This document shows positions 37,135-47,870 of a DNA stretch of 62,239 nt, one piece after another. This DNA comes from Hofstenia miamia (Eukaryota; Xenacoelomorpha; Acoela; Hofsteniidae). The notes under the pieces were generated by a model that ran no database searches, had not been told where the DNA came from, and saw nothing but the letters and a program-made list of their open reading frames with translations. The stretch's first letter is position 1. Every line of letters begins with the position of its first letter. The stretch is from NCBI GenBank assembly GCA_900660155.1, contig CABFPE010000221.1, forward strand, positions 454,698 through 516,936. Reading direction: 5' to 3'. A program made the translations under genes and the position numbers.

Positions 37135-37935
37135 TCTGAATACTCCTCTTTGGGGGAATTTCAAATGACGTTAGTAACTGAAATAAGGTATGCATGCTTT
37201 GCTTGCTCAACAAGTGATCGAAAGAGTATTACCTTCCATTCAATTGGTATAAACTTTCAAATTTTTTGAATTGATCTCATACCATACACCATTTTCTTTA
37301 TGATGTTATTTGCCTCGTCTTCAAAATTCAATTTATTATCAAATACTAGTCCCAAATATTTCATTTTTGGTGATTTCTGAATGACGTTGTTACATATCTT
37401 AATACTTTCTATGTTGATTCATTTCTTCTATTCTTAATTACCATAGATATAGCTTTTTCAATATTTAGTTTTAGCAAATTATTATTATAGAATGATTGCA
37501 ATTTTTCAACATTTTTCTGTAAATTTAAAATATCATTAAAATAAATGAGAGTATCATCTGCACATTGTACATGATTACTATTAATGTACTGATCCATATC
37601 ATTTACATATAACCCAGTACTGATGCTTGCGGTACTCCATGGTTTAATTCTAATAGATTTGATATTTCTTCTTTGAGTTTCACATATTGATATCTATTAC
37701 TTAAATAACTATTTAATAACTCTATTAATGAAACACTAAAATTATAAATCTGCTTTAACTTTTCCAATAAAATAGAATGGTTTATTGAATTAAATGCCTT
37801 TGAAATATCTAGTGATGCTATATATATTTTTTTTTCATTCCTATCTAATTTTGAACTCCAGTCTTCAACAGCATAATGTAAAGCTTCATTTGTAGAAGTA
37901 TCTTTTTGAAATTCAAACTGATTATTTGGGGTGAA
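37135..37935 (-). pseudogene. LINE C reverse transcriptase relic
   Basis: Minus-strand remains of a non-LTR retrotransposon reverse transcriptase, read from 37935 downward. Motifs are DISKAFNSINHSILLEKL (palm motif A), LLNSYLSNRYQYVKL, HGVPQASVLG (motif B), YVNDMDQY, VQCADDTLIYF (catalytic xADD), LKLNIEKAISMVI, and KYLGLVFDNKLNFEDE (thumb). Directly after VLG the usual PLLFxxY segment is missing and the frame shifts, so the element is dead. The SINHxILLxKL and SYLSNRYQ motifs are shared with LINE B, which suggests the same clade (Jockey/Rex-like by pattern). It ends abruptly near 37935. Confidence 0.9.
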
Positions 37936-38520
37936 TCTGGATCACAAGCATAATCACTGTGCAGTGTTGAGAAGTCAGAGCACGTCTGGAATGCATGTGA
38001 CCAATCCTTCACACTGGAGTCCTCTTTATGTACAATACATTGCATAGAGAATATGTTAAATGCAAATACAATGCAAATTTTTAGTGATAAAATCATTTCA
38101 TAAATAATATTTTGGGGTAAAATGATGTTGTTTGTGGAACCATGTGTGCATAAAAAAGTGCTTTCTATTATTAGATATGTAAGCATCAGTAAGATGTAAT
38201 AATTGTCAAAAAATATCAACAAAATCTGTATGAAAATGACACTGCAAAAGCCGAATTTTTTAGGAAGGGGTCGAATGTTAAGATCACTGACCGTTTTGTC
38301 TACATTTCTAAGCAATTTGCACCAAGATTATTAGGAAATTTGAAAATGATTCGACTTGGGATCTTAGACAAACTAATGGGTATGTGCCATAGTGAAATTG
38401 TGTGATAAAAATTATTCCTTTGCTTGAGGTAAATTAAAATAGTAACTTTTTTAATGGAAAATACAATTTTTCAAAATAACCTTAAAATTTTTGCAGAAAT
38501 CATTGCACAATTGCATCAAA

Positions 38521-38556
38521 CCTGGGGGCTTGGGGGCTTAAGCCCCCCCCCTCAGG
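38521..38556. repeat. G/C-run imperfect palindrome
   Basis: A GC-rich dyad (CCTGGGGGC ... GCCCCCCCCCTCAGG) centred on CTTAAG. Its base composition resembles hAT sub-terminal ends seen elsewhere here, but no boundaries were established. Confidence 0.6.
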
Positions 38557-39476
38557 TTTTTTGAAAACCTAAATTTTGTAATGTTATTAAGTTTTCTCAT
38601 CTTTTTAGTGCATTGTAAAACTAATTATTGCACAATTACTATAATAAACACTGCATTTATTAAAAAACTTTCAAATTTATTATGTTACGAATTCACAAAT
38701 AAGATTTCACAGCAATAAGTTACTGCAATTTTCTTTATCAATGCTTACAGTAAATATGTATTTTTTAATTATTCTTTTTATAACCAAGTAAAAGCTTTTG
38801 GCAACAAACTGAGATTTAATATATTTCAGCAAAAATAGAAGAGACCAATTAATGTTGAAAATATTTTCCCAAATTCAATGTGTTAAATATTAAGAATTGT
38901 GCAAAAACAAGACTATTGTCATTATCACATCAAGAAATGTATTAAATTCTTTCAAATATTTCTTAAAAATCACATGAGAGGTAACTAAAAAATGCTGAAG
39001 CTTTCGGCCTTTACTAAAAAGTTCAATCAAACCAAAAATATTTTAGCAAGCCAGAATTTTTCTATTTGTGAAATAGTGAATTTTTTTAGTCAGACAACTG
39101 CCGCAGGGCTTCATAAATGAAATTGAGAACATTTACAAATTAATTTTCTGTTTTCATCTTGTCAATGTGTATAACGAAGGTACGTACAAATGAAGCATAA
39201 GAAAACTGAAAAATTTCTAAAGGAATGCTTTAAACAGAATCTTTGTGAACGATTCTGCACTGAAGACTAATTATTAGAAGAAATCTATTTTCATGAATGT
39301 TTACTTGTGTACAGAAAAATATCAGTTGTTGTTTGAATACTTGAACGCATGTTTTACACATAAAATTGAATTTTACGCATATTACTAGTGGCTTGATCAA
39401 TGAAATTTATTGTAGAAACATGCTAAATATTGAAATTGAAACAGGTTAAAAAGAAACATTAGTGACTAAAAATTTA
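38557..39476. other. AT-rich DNA, nothing recognised
   Basis: No coding motif was recognised. It may lie inside a larger element bounded by GC-rich ends at 38521 and 39873. Confidence 0.45.
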
Positions 39477-39799
39477 CCAGACTAAGCAAAGCCAAAGTAC
39501 TTCCAGAATGTTCATGCAGTGATCCTTGAAACAGTTTGTTGGTTTTTTTAAAGTGACAAATCGTTTTCCCAATTTTTCAGGCATTTTTCTTCAAGACAAA
39601 TTGTGAGTCATGGACACACAGAGGCGCACCCAGAGGGNCCAGACTAAGCAAAGCCAAAGTACTTCCAGAATGTTCATGCAGTGATCCTTGAAACAGTTTG
39701 TTGGTTTTTTTTAAAGTGACAAATCGTTTTCCCAATTTTTCAGGCATTTTTCTTCAAGACAAATTGTGAGTCATGGACACACAGAGGCGCACCCAGAGG
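39477..39799. repeat. 161-bp duplication split by a single N
   Basis: 39477-39637 and 39639-39799 are the same sequence, differing by one T in a T-run. The N at 39638 sits exactly between the end of the first and the start of the second. This is most simply an unmerged assembly overlap. Confidence 0.92.
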
Positions 39800-39873
39800 G
39801 GAAGCTGGGGGAAAGCCCCCCCCCCTCAACAGAGCAGAGATGTTTCCGGTGGAAAACCCTGCGTACGCCCCTA
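39782..39873. mobile_element. Short GC-rich MITE-like element
   Basis: Left CAGAGGCGCACCCAG and reverse complement of the right TAGGGGCGTACGCAG form an imperfect inverted pair like the 58203 family ends, around a C-run. No matching octamers were found outside, so the boundaries are tentative. Confidence 0.45.
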
Positions 39874-40201
39874 TCTATAACAATCATATAACATAATACT
39901 TACGTAATTAAGAATTAGTTGTATTCTATGTCTGCAGGGGTAGACAATATTAATTTAGTATTGCAGTTATTGCAATAATTAGAAATTAATTAACCTATTG
40001 ACAAGGACTATAAAAGAGTAAAAGAGAGGGATGCACATCTCTCATAGACGTGCAAAAGAACTGGTGGGCTGTATTTTAAGAAAATCTTAAATAATTAATT
40101 AAAAATAACTAACAGATTAAATAGAGGCATATTGAAAAGTAAAAAAACAATAACCTAATATTATCAGCAGTAATAACAACATAAATAAATATCAAAATAA
40201 A
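39874..40201. other. AT-rich DNA, nothing recognised
   Basis: It lies just downstream of the P-type transposase relic and may be its 3' flank. Confidence 0.5.
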
Positions 40202-42431
40202 CTATTCACATGAAGAAAATTTTCTTTTCAAACGACCAACTCTTACATTTTTTGAGAAAATCAGAAGAAATTTTGTCAATCTTTTATGAAATGAATTTGC
40301 CATTCTTCTGAAAATTGTATGCCTTTCACTGAAGGATACAAATAATGATTCAGCAATTAACTGAAATATTCGAGGCATTCGATTGCAGCATACAACAAAC
40401 TTAGTTGAAAAAAACTTCAATGCAGATATACATTTCTTGAGATGGAAACGTCAAATTTCCGGTGATACAAATTCAGTAAACAGTTTCGTTGCTTCATATA
40501 GTTGAAATAGTCCCAAATATTTTCAGAACAAAAGTCTTTCTTTAAAAGATATACATCCAGAGATATAGAAGAGTGCTCCTTTTTCTTGATATGTTGTATA
40601 CTTTGAAATATTTCCTAGAAAATCGACATCTATGTAAGCATCAATTAATTCTACTTCAGATATTGTAAGTGGACAAATAAAACAATCTGGAGCTTCTTGT
40701 AAAGTTCCAGTCGCCGAAGACGCAAAGATAACTGATCATAAACAATGTGACAGTTGTCACCGTTCATTTGTCGAATTATGCCGAATTCGGCCTCAATTTT
40801 GTCTGAAACAACTTTGCCAAGTACATAAGAAACACCTTCATAGGTAATGAGCTATCCGGATTAAACCGTTAGATGTCTGATTAAGAGCATTAGCTCTAAG
40901 AGCAAAGCACTTATATCTCGAACTATTTTGGGTTAAAAGAATATTGTGGGCAAATTTACTTAAAAATTTCAATCTGGAATCTTCTATGGATCGTATTGGC
41001 TCTTTGTCTGAATCATTCGAAAGTGTTCCAGCATCTGGAGTTTTAACACTAATAATTTTAAATATATGATTAAAATTTTACAAATGCTCGTTTTTTCTAA
41101 AAACCATTGCAACGCAAAGCCGCAATTGTTTCATCTTCAAAAATAATCATTGCTGGCCACACCTCTTGCCGTTTAAAATTTTCAGGGTTTATGGCTGTGG
41201 GAGAAAGGCGTGTAAGTCTTGCAACTGCAGAATTTTTAGTATCAATGAGAAGTTTCCACGGATCATTTTACCAGTTAGTGGATGAATAACATCAATACAT
41301 TGGGTTTTTTCATTTATAAAATCATTTCTAACGTACTTCATTAGATGCGTTGGATCATAAAGTTTGAAAAGATCATGAACTGTAATAGGATTTCGAGTAA
41401 GCCCTGGAGTTAATTCATCAGATTGCATAACATCATAACAACCAATATTAACAGCATGATTATCAGTGATAACAGAAACCACTTTACCACCAATTGAATA
41501 AATAACAACAATTATTTCAATAAGAATTTCGTGCTGTACTTGCTATTATTCTTGAACAGTGGCACTGTGATGACCAAGAAAAGACTTTCCTTCAAAAATT
41601 GAACAAAAAGCACAAGACTGTCCGAGCAATTTTTCACTATTATCCCAAGCTTTACCAACTATGTGACCGCCCGAAGATCGACAAGCAGGCTTGATATAAA
41701 TTTCATCAACAATGAAAATGACCTTTCGTGCATATTCGGGAACGGAACAAAAGTATGATTTTGCTAATTTAGAAAATTCGCAAAGCGTACCAGTTTCATG
41801 AGAAGAACACATATTTTTTCTAATTGTAGATTATATGAACTTCTACCTCGTAAAAACACAATCGCTGCTAGCAATGTAGAACTATAATATCGTCGCGCTG
41901 ATGGTGCACTACATCCAAGACCGAGCCGTTCAGCTAAGAATAACATTCTTGAATTATCTTGTGAAAGACACAATAACTCACCGCTAAAAACTTGAAACTC
42001 TTTATTTAAATCAACTTCAGCATTTGAGAGCCTGACAATTATTTCATCTAGTTGTGACAACAGTTTAAGCTTAAACGAAAATCCAAGTATATCTTGACAA
42101 TTTAGTGTAAATGACGCATGACCTTTTTTGATGTTAAAGTGAATTCAAAACTAATTGATGTTGTATAATTGGATTTGTAAAATAATATTTCGACATGGGA
42201 ACCATCAATGTCTTGAATGAAATGTGCCTTCTCAAAACAAGATTTAAGTTCATTAACAAAATCCACAAAGCTAAGAGGCAAAGAATCTAGCTTCATAAAT
42301 TTCTTTAATGTTTTACTGTCAATAGAGGAACATCGATCATTAGAAGAAACAAGCTGTTTTTCAATTGACTTTGATTGAAATTGGTTTTGAATGCTAAATG
42401 ATGGCGGCGTGGAAAAGATTGAAAGGAGCAT
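40202..42431 (-). pseudogene. P-element (THAP9-like) transposase, degenerate
   Basis: Read from 42431 downward, successive frames give an ordered P-superfamily transposase. First is a Ser/Lys-rich linker (42431-42102). Next is a helical region ending in LGCSAPSARRY (42060-41764). The RNase-H-like core follows with VIFIVDEIYIKPACRSSGGH (first catalytic Asp; about 41720), GGKVVSVITDN (second Asp; about 41470) and LFKLYDPTHLMKYVRNDF, which is the family's YDxxHLxKxxRN signature. Then come TIAALRCNG, LRANALNQTSNGL, YVLGKVVSDKIEAEFG and IIRQMNGDN (C-terminal region), a CFICPL pair, and a basic tail (40420-40202). At least five frame breaks and two adjacent stops near 41545 make it inactive. The N-terminal THAP zinc finger and the inverted ends were not found. 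LINE A copy 2 lies immediately to the right and may have removed the 5' part. Confidence 0.85.
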
Positions 42432-43113
42432 TTAACGGGAAAACATGTCCTAAATGCATATGATAAATTTGCATTAAATACAATTCATATTTACATTTAA
42501 AATACCAGATTAAGATTTAAATTCACACTTAAGGATTTAGTATATTTCTCTATAACTTCAATTATCCTTTTTGAATCCTTAACATACGTAAGCATGTATC
42601 CTTATGAGAACTACATAGTTTGAGCAAAAATTTGTAACGCAATTTTTCCAAATTTTCTATTAAATTAAGAATTAGCTGCAATGACAAGATGCAGAATATT
42701 GAATTGTATTTTCCCACACTGAAATTTATTGTTAAGGCAATATGTGTGTGATACGGTACTAGTAGTATTAACACAGAACAAAATATACGGCAGATGCATG
42801 ATAATATGTATTAAACTAGAATGCTTAATTGTCATGATATAAATACATAATATAATATATAAAGAATTTGTTTTCGTCGCGGACGGTTGGTTTTTACTAG
42901 TGCTCTGTGAGTTTGCGTTAAGCAATTTCAAAGTTAGAGAACATTTCTCGTTTTAACTCAAGTATCAATTGTTTGCACATCCCCCTACTAGTGTGGAACA
43001 TACCCCTCTTTTCGACAGTCCCCTATTGTATAGTGTAAAGAATAGTAATCTGGTAAGATTTCTTGTTTATTTAAATAAGAACCAATTCTCTGGACTGTTC
43101 AATTTAGCAAAGT

Positions 43114-43707
43114 ATGCCTTACTGCATATCTTGTGGCAAGAAGCAGTCGACATTGACTAATCTAAGCTCGAATACAATGTGTTCACAATGTACAAATGAT
43201 AAATTTTCTGGTAATTGTGCATTATACCAGAGAAAAGTTGATTCTGAAAAATCAAATGTTCAATTTGTAAACATTTATTTCATTTAGCATGTACAAAGCT
43301 GAATAAGGCGGTTTTTAATATGTATTGTTGGAGCATTAGCTTGGAGTTGTGAAAACTGTGTAGCAGCAACTTACCTGTAGTTGAGGTGGATTCGTCCCAT
43401 GTAAGTAAACACTTTGCAAAGGCAGTAAGTGAAATTAAGAAATACTCAGAAGTTGTAAGAAGTTCATCAGTAAGAGTAAAACTTATGAGGTGGATCACAA
43501 TTGTGAAATAAGAGTAAAGGAATTGCCCGAGAGCAAGAAAGCAACGCAAAGTGAAAGAACACTGCTGGATGAATTTGAGAATGTGGTAAAATTATTTAAG
43601 AGCATTGACTCAAATTTTCAAAAAAAATTATCAGATATTTTCCGATTGGGTAAATTTAGTCAAAGCAAAACACGAACATTATTAGTAAGTTTTAAAAAAC
43701 CTATACA
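43114..43707 (+). pseudogene. LINE A ORF1, copy 2, cut by gap
   Basis: Same content as the ORF1 at 31916: an N-terminal Cys-rich finger from ATG 43114, then the frame from 43490 with LLDEFENVVKLFKSID and TRTLLVSFKKP up to the N run. The same frame changes occur as in copy 1, so the two copies share their damage and probably derive from each other or from an already defective source. Confidence 0.75.
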
Positions 43708-44068
43708 NNNNNNNNNNNNNNNNNNNNNNNNNNNNNNNNNNNNNNNNNNNNNNNNNNNNNNNNNNNNNNNNNNNNNNNNNNNNNNNNNNNNNNNNNNNNN
43801 NNNNNNNNNNNNNNNNNNNNNNNNNNNNNNNNNNNNNNNNNNNNNNNNNNNNNNNNNNNNNNNNNNNNNNNNNNNNNNNNNNNNNNNNNNNNNNNNNNNN
43901 NNNNNNNNNNNNNNNNNNNNNNNNNNNNNNNNNNNNNNNNNNNNNNNNNNNNNNNNNNNNNNNNNNNNNNNNNNNNNNNNNNNNNNNNNNNNNNNNNNNN
44001 NNNNNNNNNNNNNNNNNNNNNNNNNNNNNNNNNNNNNNNNNNNNNNNNNNNNNNNNNNNNNNNNNNNN
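43708..44068. other. Assembly gap (361 N) in LINE A
   Basis: By alignment with copy 1 the missing piece corresponds to 32520-32903, 384 bases, close to the 361 N placed here. It should hold the end of ORF1 and the endonuclease start. Confidence 0.95.
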
Positions 44069-44825
44069 CTTGTTTACAGGAAACCAAACTTAATTCAACT
44101 ACACCAGACGGATCAATATATATTGATAATTATTATGTTAATAGACTAGACAGAGATCTATATAATTTCAACGAAACTGGTAGAGGGGGTTTACTAGTAT
44201 ATGTAAACAAATATTGGAGTATAAGTGCTCCTAAAGTTATAAAATGCCTATCAACTCTGGATATTGAAATGTTAGTAATAGTCTGTAGCCTAGGTTCTTA
44301 CCTAAACGTATTACTTGTATTATAATTATGAATATATACTTGCCTCCAAGAAGATGGAAGAAAATATGTGATAAGGAATTGAGAAATGTAAAGTCTTTAT
44401 TATATAGGCAATACAATAATGCACATATCATTCTGCTAGGGGACGCTAATCAGAAATTTTTGAAAGAAGTAGAATTTTTCCCGTTGGAAAACATGGTTAA
44501 TAAACCTACTTTTTACCCCAATAAAAGTCAAATTGAGATTGTGTATGTTTCGGATAAGTTTATGTATGAATTTCATATGGAACCACCAATTGGAAGAAGC
44601 AATATTATGTATCATATGTCGGTCACATTGGTTCCAAAGTTTTCAAGTTATAATAAGGTTTGCTATCTTTGTAGAGATTTTGACATCAACAACATAAACA
44701 CGGATAAAATGGAGAATATGATGAAAGATATCAATTGTGATAAACTGTTAGAGAGCCATTGTAACTTAGATGAACAGATACGGGTAATTGATTCTGAAAT
44801 GATAAAAATTACTGAGAATGTGTAA
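44069..44825 (+). pseudogene. LINE A endonuclease, copy 2
   Basis: Starts in LQETKLN, continues with GRGGLLVYVN, then after a frame change NIYLPPRRW, ILLGDANQKF and a C-terminal part from 44550 that copy 1 lacks (EPPIGRSNIMYHMSVTLVP). The final segment stands where the SDH motif of APE endonucleases is expected, but no SDH is present. That suggests a lost catalytic His/Asp pair. The frame ends at 44825. Confidence 0.8.
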
Positions 44826-45005
44826 AATTTCTAAAATGCCTAGAATGAAGAACAATAGAATTATTAAAGATGCAACACTGACAACAATGCTTAATTGTAA
44901 AAAGCAACTACTTAAGTTGGCAGAAGGGATAACCTTAACGTTTTACAAAGAAAAATAAATGACTATGTAAAGACGCAGCGTCAAAGAGAGGTTCAGAGCC
45001 TCACT

Positions 45006-45318
45006 ATGGGACAGCTTTACATGGAAATGAAGAAGCGGTTGAAGCCAAGAACGACGAAAATTAAATTAACTAGGAACGAGACCCATAATTTGAACATAGG
45101 TTTTACCTCCTACAATTGTCACAAGTGTTATGATGAGAATATATGTGAAATACCTGTAGGTCAGTGTGATCCAATAGTAACGGAATCAATGGTAAAAAAT
45201 GTATTTAAACGGGTTAAGTTTAATACCTCTCAAGTAAAGTGTGAGCTGCTATCATGGATTTTTAAGCGATTTGCAAGTGATCTCTGTAAACCTTATACAT
45301 ACATATATCAAAAATGTA
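45006..45318 (+). pseudogene. LINE A reverse transcriptase, N-terminal part
   Basis: Open frame whose end reads LLSWIFKRFASDLCKPYTYI, matching the LINE pattern iPxWxLkxFaxxLxxPlxxI just ahead of the finger motifs. The match is interrupted after this by the inverted-repeat element at 45319. The coding match resumes at about 46209 with ELYYPTEWKSTIVVPIPK, in a frame one base different. Confidence 0.8.
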
Positions 45319-45897
45319 CATTACAAGAAATTTAAACAGTGCTATGTGACGTCAGCAAATAACTAGTGAAAGTGCGGCGTAGATTATGCACTATGCTTAA
45401 CTGTAAGTGAAAGAGGTTTTTTACAAATTTATATATCTTAAAATTAATAGATTATCTAGCTCATCATCAATTGTTTAAACGCTATTGGTTTACTATGCAA
45501 TGCAAAAAAAAATTTGTTTGTAGCCATAGTTGTTCACCCGTCAAAATTTTGCAAAAAATTTTATCCCATATGTCAATTTATAAAGGGAAAAATGAAGTAG
45601 ATGCAATTGAATATAATTTCATGAAAATGTCAACACGCGAATGTTCAAATACATCATCAATTCTAATTGGTTAATGCTAATACTATAAAATAATGCAAAG
45701 ATCATATCTATATCATTTGAATTTCTCACGTCAATTTTGCATTTAATGAATTTAAGAGGTAAGTTAAGTCGGGCGAACAAGGGAAATACCTTAAATTATA
45801 TAATATTGAAGAGGATCAAGACAAATTTTTTCTGGCAATGTGTGTAATAGACGCATTTAAATTATATTTTTCAAAATATATATTAAATTTGATATAG

Positions 45898-45898
<1 letters not shown>

Positions 45899-45930
<32 letters not shown>
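45899..45930. repeat. (TA)n microsatellite
   Basis: TA array inside the inverted-repeat element, downstream of the tRNA-like gene on the minus strand. Confidence 0.95.
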
Positions 45931-45933
<3 letters not shown>

Positions 45934-45984
45934 TAATTTGAATTAAAAATACCATGCAAGACAAAATGAAAAAATAAAAAAATT

Positions 45985-46053
45985 GCGCAAGTCAGAGTCG
46001 AACCCGGATCAACAGCTTGGAAGGCTGCTATGCTACCACTACACCACCTGCGC
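45985..46053 (-). tRNA. tRNA-Gly (anticodon TCC), possibly a pseudogene
   Basis: On the minus strand the sequence starts GCGCAGGTGGTGTAGTGG and contains the anticodon arm CAGC-CTTCCAA-GCTG, anticodon TCC, then GGTTCGACTCT (B box). The acceptor GCGCAGG pairs with CTTGCGC (one G-T wobble). The anticodon stem differs from the usual metazoan CTGC/GCAG but stays fully paired, a compensatory change. A T-run (AATTTTTT) begins one base after the discriminator and can act as the Pol III terminator. One weakness: the T stem is one base short and its 3' side (CTGA) does not pair with CCGGG. It may therefore be a recently decayed gene or a tRNA-derived element head. Confidence 0.75.
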
Positions 46054-46208
46054 TCGAAAATATTCTACATTATTTTGAGTTTAGAATTGCTTTTTAAGAA
46101 AGAAAACAATATTCATTTCAATTATGTTTTATTATCATGTAATTGATTGCGTCATTTTGTTTTGCGGTTAGAGGGCTACAACAATTTGTGCTAGAATTTC
46201 TTGTAATG

Positions 46209-46808
46209 TATCAGAATTATATTATCCTACTGAATGGAAATCGACTATTGTAGTCCCTATACCCAAAGTGCCCAATCCCGATAAAGACAACTGCAAACAT
46301 TTTAGACCTGTGACGATAACACCTGTTGCGGCTAGGTGTTTAGAGTTTAGACTCGATTGTGGTTGAATTGCATGCTAAGGATCTTGTTTCTGACACCAAA
46401 CAATTTGCATATAGGCAGGATCGGTCAACTACGGATGCATTAATATACTTAATGGATAAAGTGGCGTCAGCACTCAATTGCAAGGACACAACGATTGTGA
46501 AAGTAGCATTTTTGGACTACAGTAGCGCGTTTAACACCGTACTACAAAATCGAATGGTGAATAAGTTGTTTTTACGATCTTCATGGATGGCTAATTGGGT
46601 ACAAAATTACATAGCTGACTTTAATCAATGCATAAAAATTCAAAATGATACTTATACAGAAAAGATACCACTAATTGGAGGAGTACCTCAAGGGGGACCT
46701 CTGTCTGGTGTATTATTTATACATCAGACAGATGTCTTTATCATATCCTACAAAATCCGATATTGTGAAATATTCAGATGATACATTATGCATTGTTAGT
46801 ATAATAAC
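46209..46808 (+). pseudogene. LINE A reverse transcriptase, fingers and palm
   Basis: Reads YPTEWKSTIVVPIPK and HFRPVTITPVAARCLEF (fingers), then after a short frame change KQFAYRQDRSTTDALIYL, VKVAFLDYSSAFNTV (motif A with catalytic Asp), IGGVPQGGPLSGVLF (motif B) and, in a shifted frame, KYSDDTLC (the xADD-type catalytic pair, here SDD). A hAT derivative is inserted directly after this catalytic motif at 46809. Confidence 0.92.
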
Positions 46809-47174
46809 TAAGGCGACCATAATTTTAACCTTATTCCCAGAGATTTTAATCTAAAAATTGTACCTTTTTAACTTTATATAACCTTATTTTTCCAATGGAA
46901 AAATATGAAAAAACAACCCATGTAAAATAGAACTGTAGAACAAGTACAAGTATGATTAAACACAGGAAACTCACATATCATTAATTGTTCTTGTTAAAAT
47001 AAAGCATGAAATATTTCTCGACATTCTTGGGCAGAAAATTTCGATCTTTCGTTAAAATTTTCGGCAACATCGAGAAACTACGCTCGAAGGCAGTTGATGA
47101 CGCTGGGGCAACTTAAAGCAACATTTTTAACTTTATTTAACTTATTTTAACTTTATAACTTTATGGTCGCCCTA
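46809..47174 (-). mobile_element. 366-bp hAT deletion derivative
   Basis: Ends TAAGGCGACCATAA and, inverted, TAGGGCGACCATAA, 13 of 14 identical. Flanking octamers are ataataac (46801-46808) and ataataat (47175-47182). Taking out the insert and one octamer joins SDDTLCIVSII to RSQVEEDVWQ in a single frame, which supports the boundaries. It still encodes the hAT C-terminal domain on the minus strand. Inner AACTTTAT repeats lie by the right end. Confidence 0.9.
46981..47119 (-). pseudogene. hAT transposase C-terminal dimerisation domain fragment
   Basis: Minus-strand frame open from about 47119 to a stop at 46981: APASSTAFERSFSMLPKI, then RNFLPKNVEKYFMLYFN. This matches the hATC dimerisation domain (PxSSxxxERxFSxxxxIxxxxRxxLxxxxVxxLxxLxxN). 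The frame has no internal stop and ends at a natural stop codon. The catalytic core is gone, so it is the leftover 3' end of a transposase inside a deletion derivative. Confidence 0.9.
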
Positions 47175-47182
47175 ATAATAAT

Positions 47183-47870
47183 TAGGTCACAAGTTGAAGA
47201 AGATGTGTGGCAAACGGAAGAAAATATTTGTGATGTATTAAGACTCTCAAAAGAGAATAATCTAATCATAAATCAGAATAAATCGGTAGTAATAACTTTT
47301 GTACATCATAATATTAAATGTACAAAATTGTTATCAGAGGTAAGGAAAATTAACAAATATGGTGATTTTAAGTTTCCGTCAGTTAATCAAACGAAATACT
47401 TGGGAATTACAGTAAATAAAGATATTACTTGGAACGAACAGGGAGATGTTGTCACTAAAAAGGCTTTTAGGCGCATACTTAGCATGAAATTCTTTATGGA
47501 ATTTCTAATGCCAGAAAGAAAATGTTTAATTTTTAAAACATACATTCTACAAATTTATTTGTATGCATCTGTGGGTTGGTTTCCTGGAATAACAGACAAA
47601 AATCGGAAGACGTTAAGAAAACCTATTAAACTATATGCAAAAAGTGTGAACTTATTTTATGTATCAAAGCAACTTTCAATGCAATGTTTAAGAAATATAT
47701 ACAATGAAACTATATACTGACAAGTATCACCCAATGAATAAAAGGATAAAGTTTTCAAGAAGCTAAACACGAACGAAAGTTATATTGGAAGAAATTCATG
47801 ATACGAGGTACTCAAAAACTTTCCTACCTGCAGCCTTAAAATATATTAGCTCTGGAACTCTTTGTTAGCT
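47183..47870 (+). pseudogene. LINE A reverse transcriptase, thumb and C-terminus
   Basis: Continues the reverse transcriptase after the hAT insertion: DVLRLSKENNLIINQNKS (motif D area), TKYLGITVNKDITWNEQ (motif E), then helices through YASVGWFPGITDKN, a typical LINE thumb. The main frame ends at about 47720. A second frame continues with EEIHDTRYSKTFLPAALKY, the usual SFLPxAIxxxN-type tail, so the protein end is near 47870. Confidence 0.9.

Larger units (their letters stand above)
45319..46208. mobile_element. TA-flanked inverted-repeat element carrying a tRNA-Gly-like gene
   Basis: A 14-bp inverted repeat, CATTACAAGAAATT at the left and its complement at the right, is bordered by TA on both sides (45317-45318 and 46209-46210). 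That is the target duplication of Tc1/mariner-type elements and MITEs. The insert separates two parts of the LINE A reverse transcriptase that are normally adjacent. It is about 890 bp and AT-rich, and contains a TA array (45899-45930) and a tRNA-Gly-like gene (45985-46053). No transposase is visible. Only the outer 14 bases match, and the flanking LINE frame is off by one, so the exact boundaries are inferred. Confidence 0.55.

Noticed and set aside
37845..38315. 156-codon minus-strand frame
   Set aside because: Its last third is an out-of-frame reading of the LINE C reverse transcriptase, and the rest is hydrophobic AT-rich sequence without motifs.
43490..44149. 219-codon open frame across the second N run
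   Set aside because: Only the first part is real (LINE A ORF1); the rest is N, and the end is in the wrong frame for the endonuclease.
45466..45674. 67-codon frame inside the inverted-repeat element
   Set aside because: No transposase motif or recognisable domain; probably chance.
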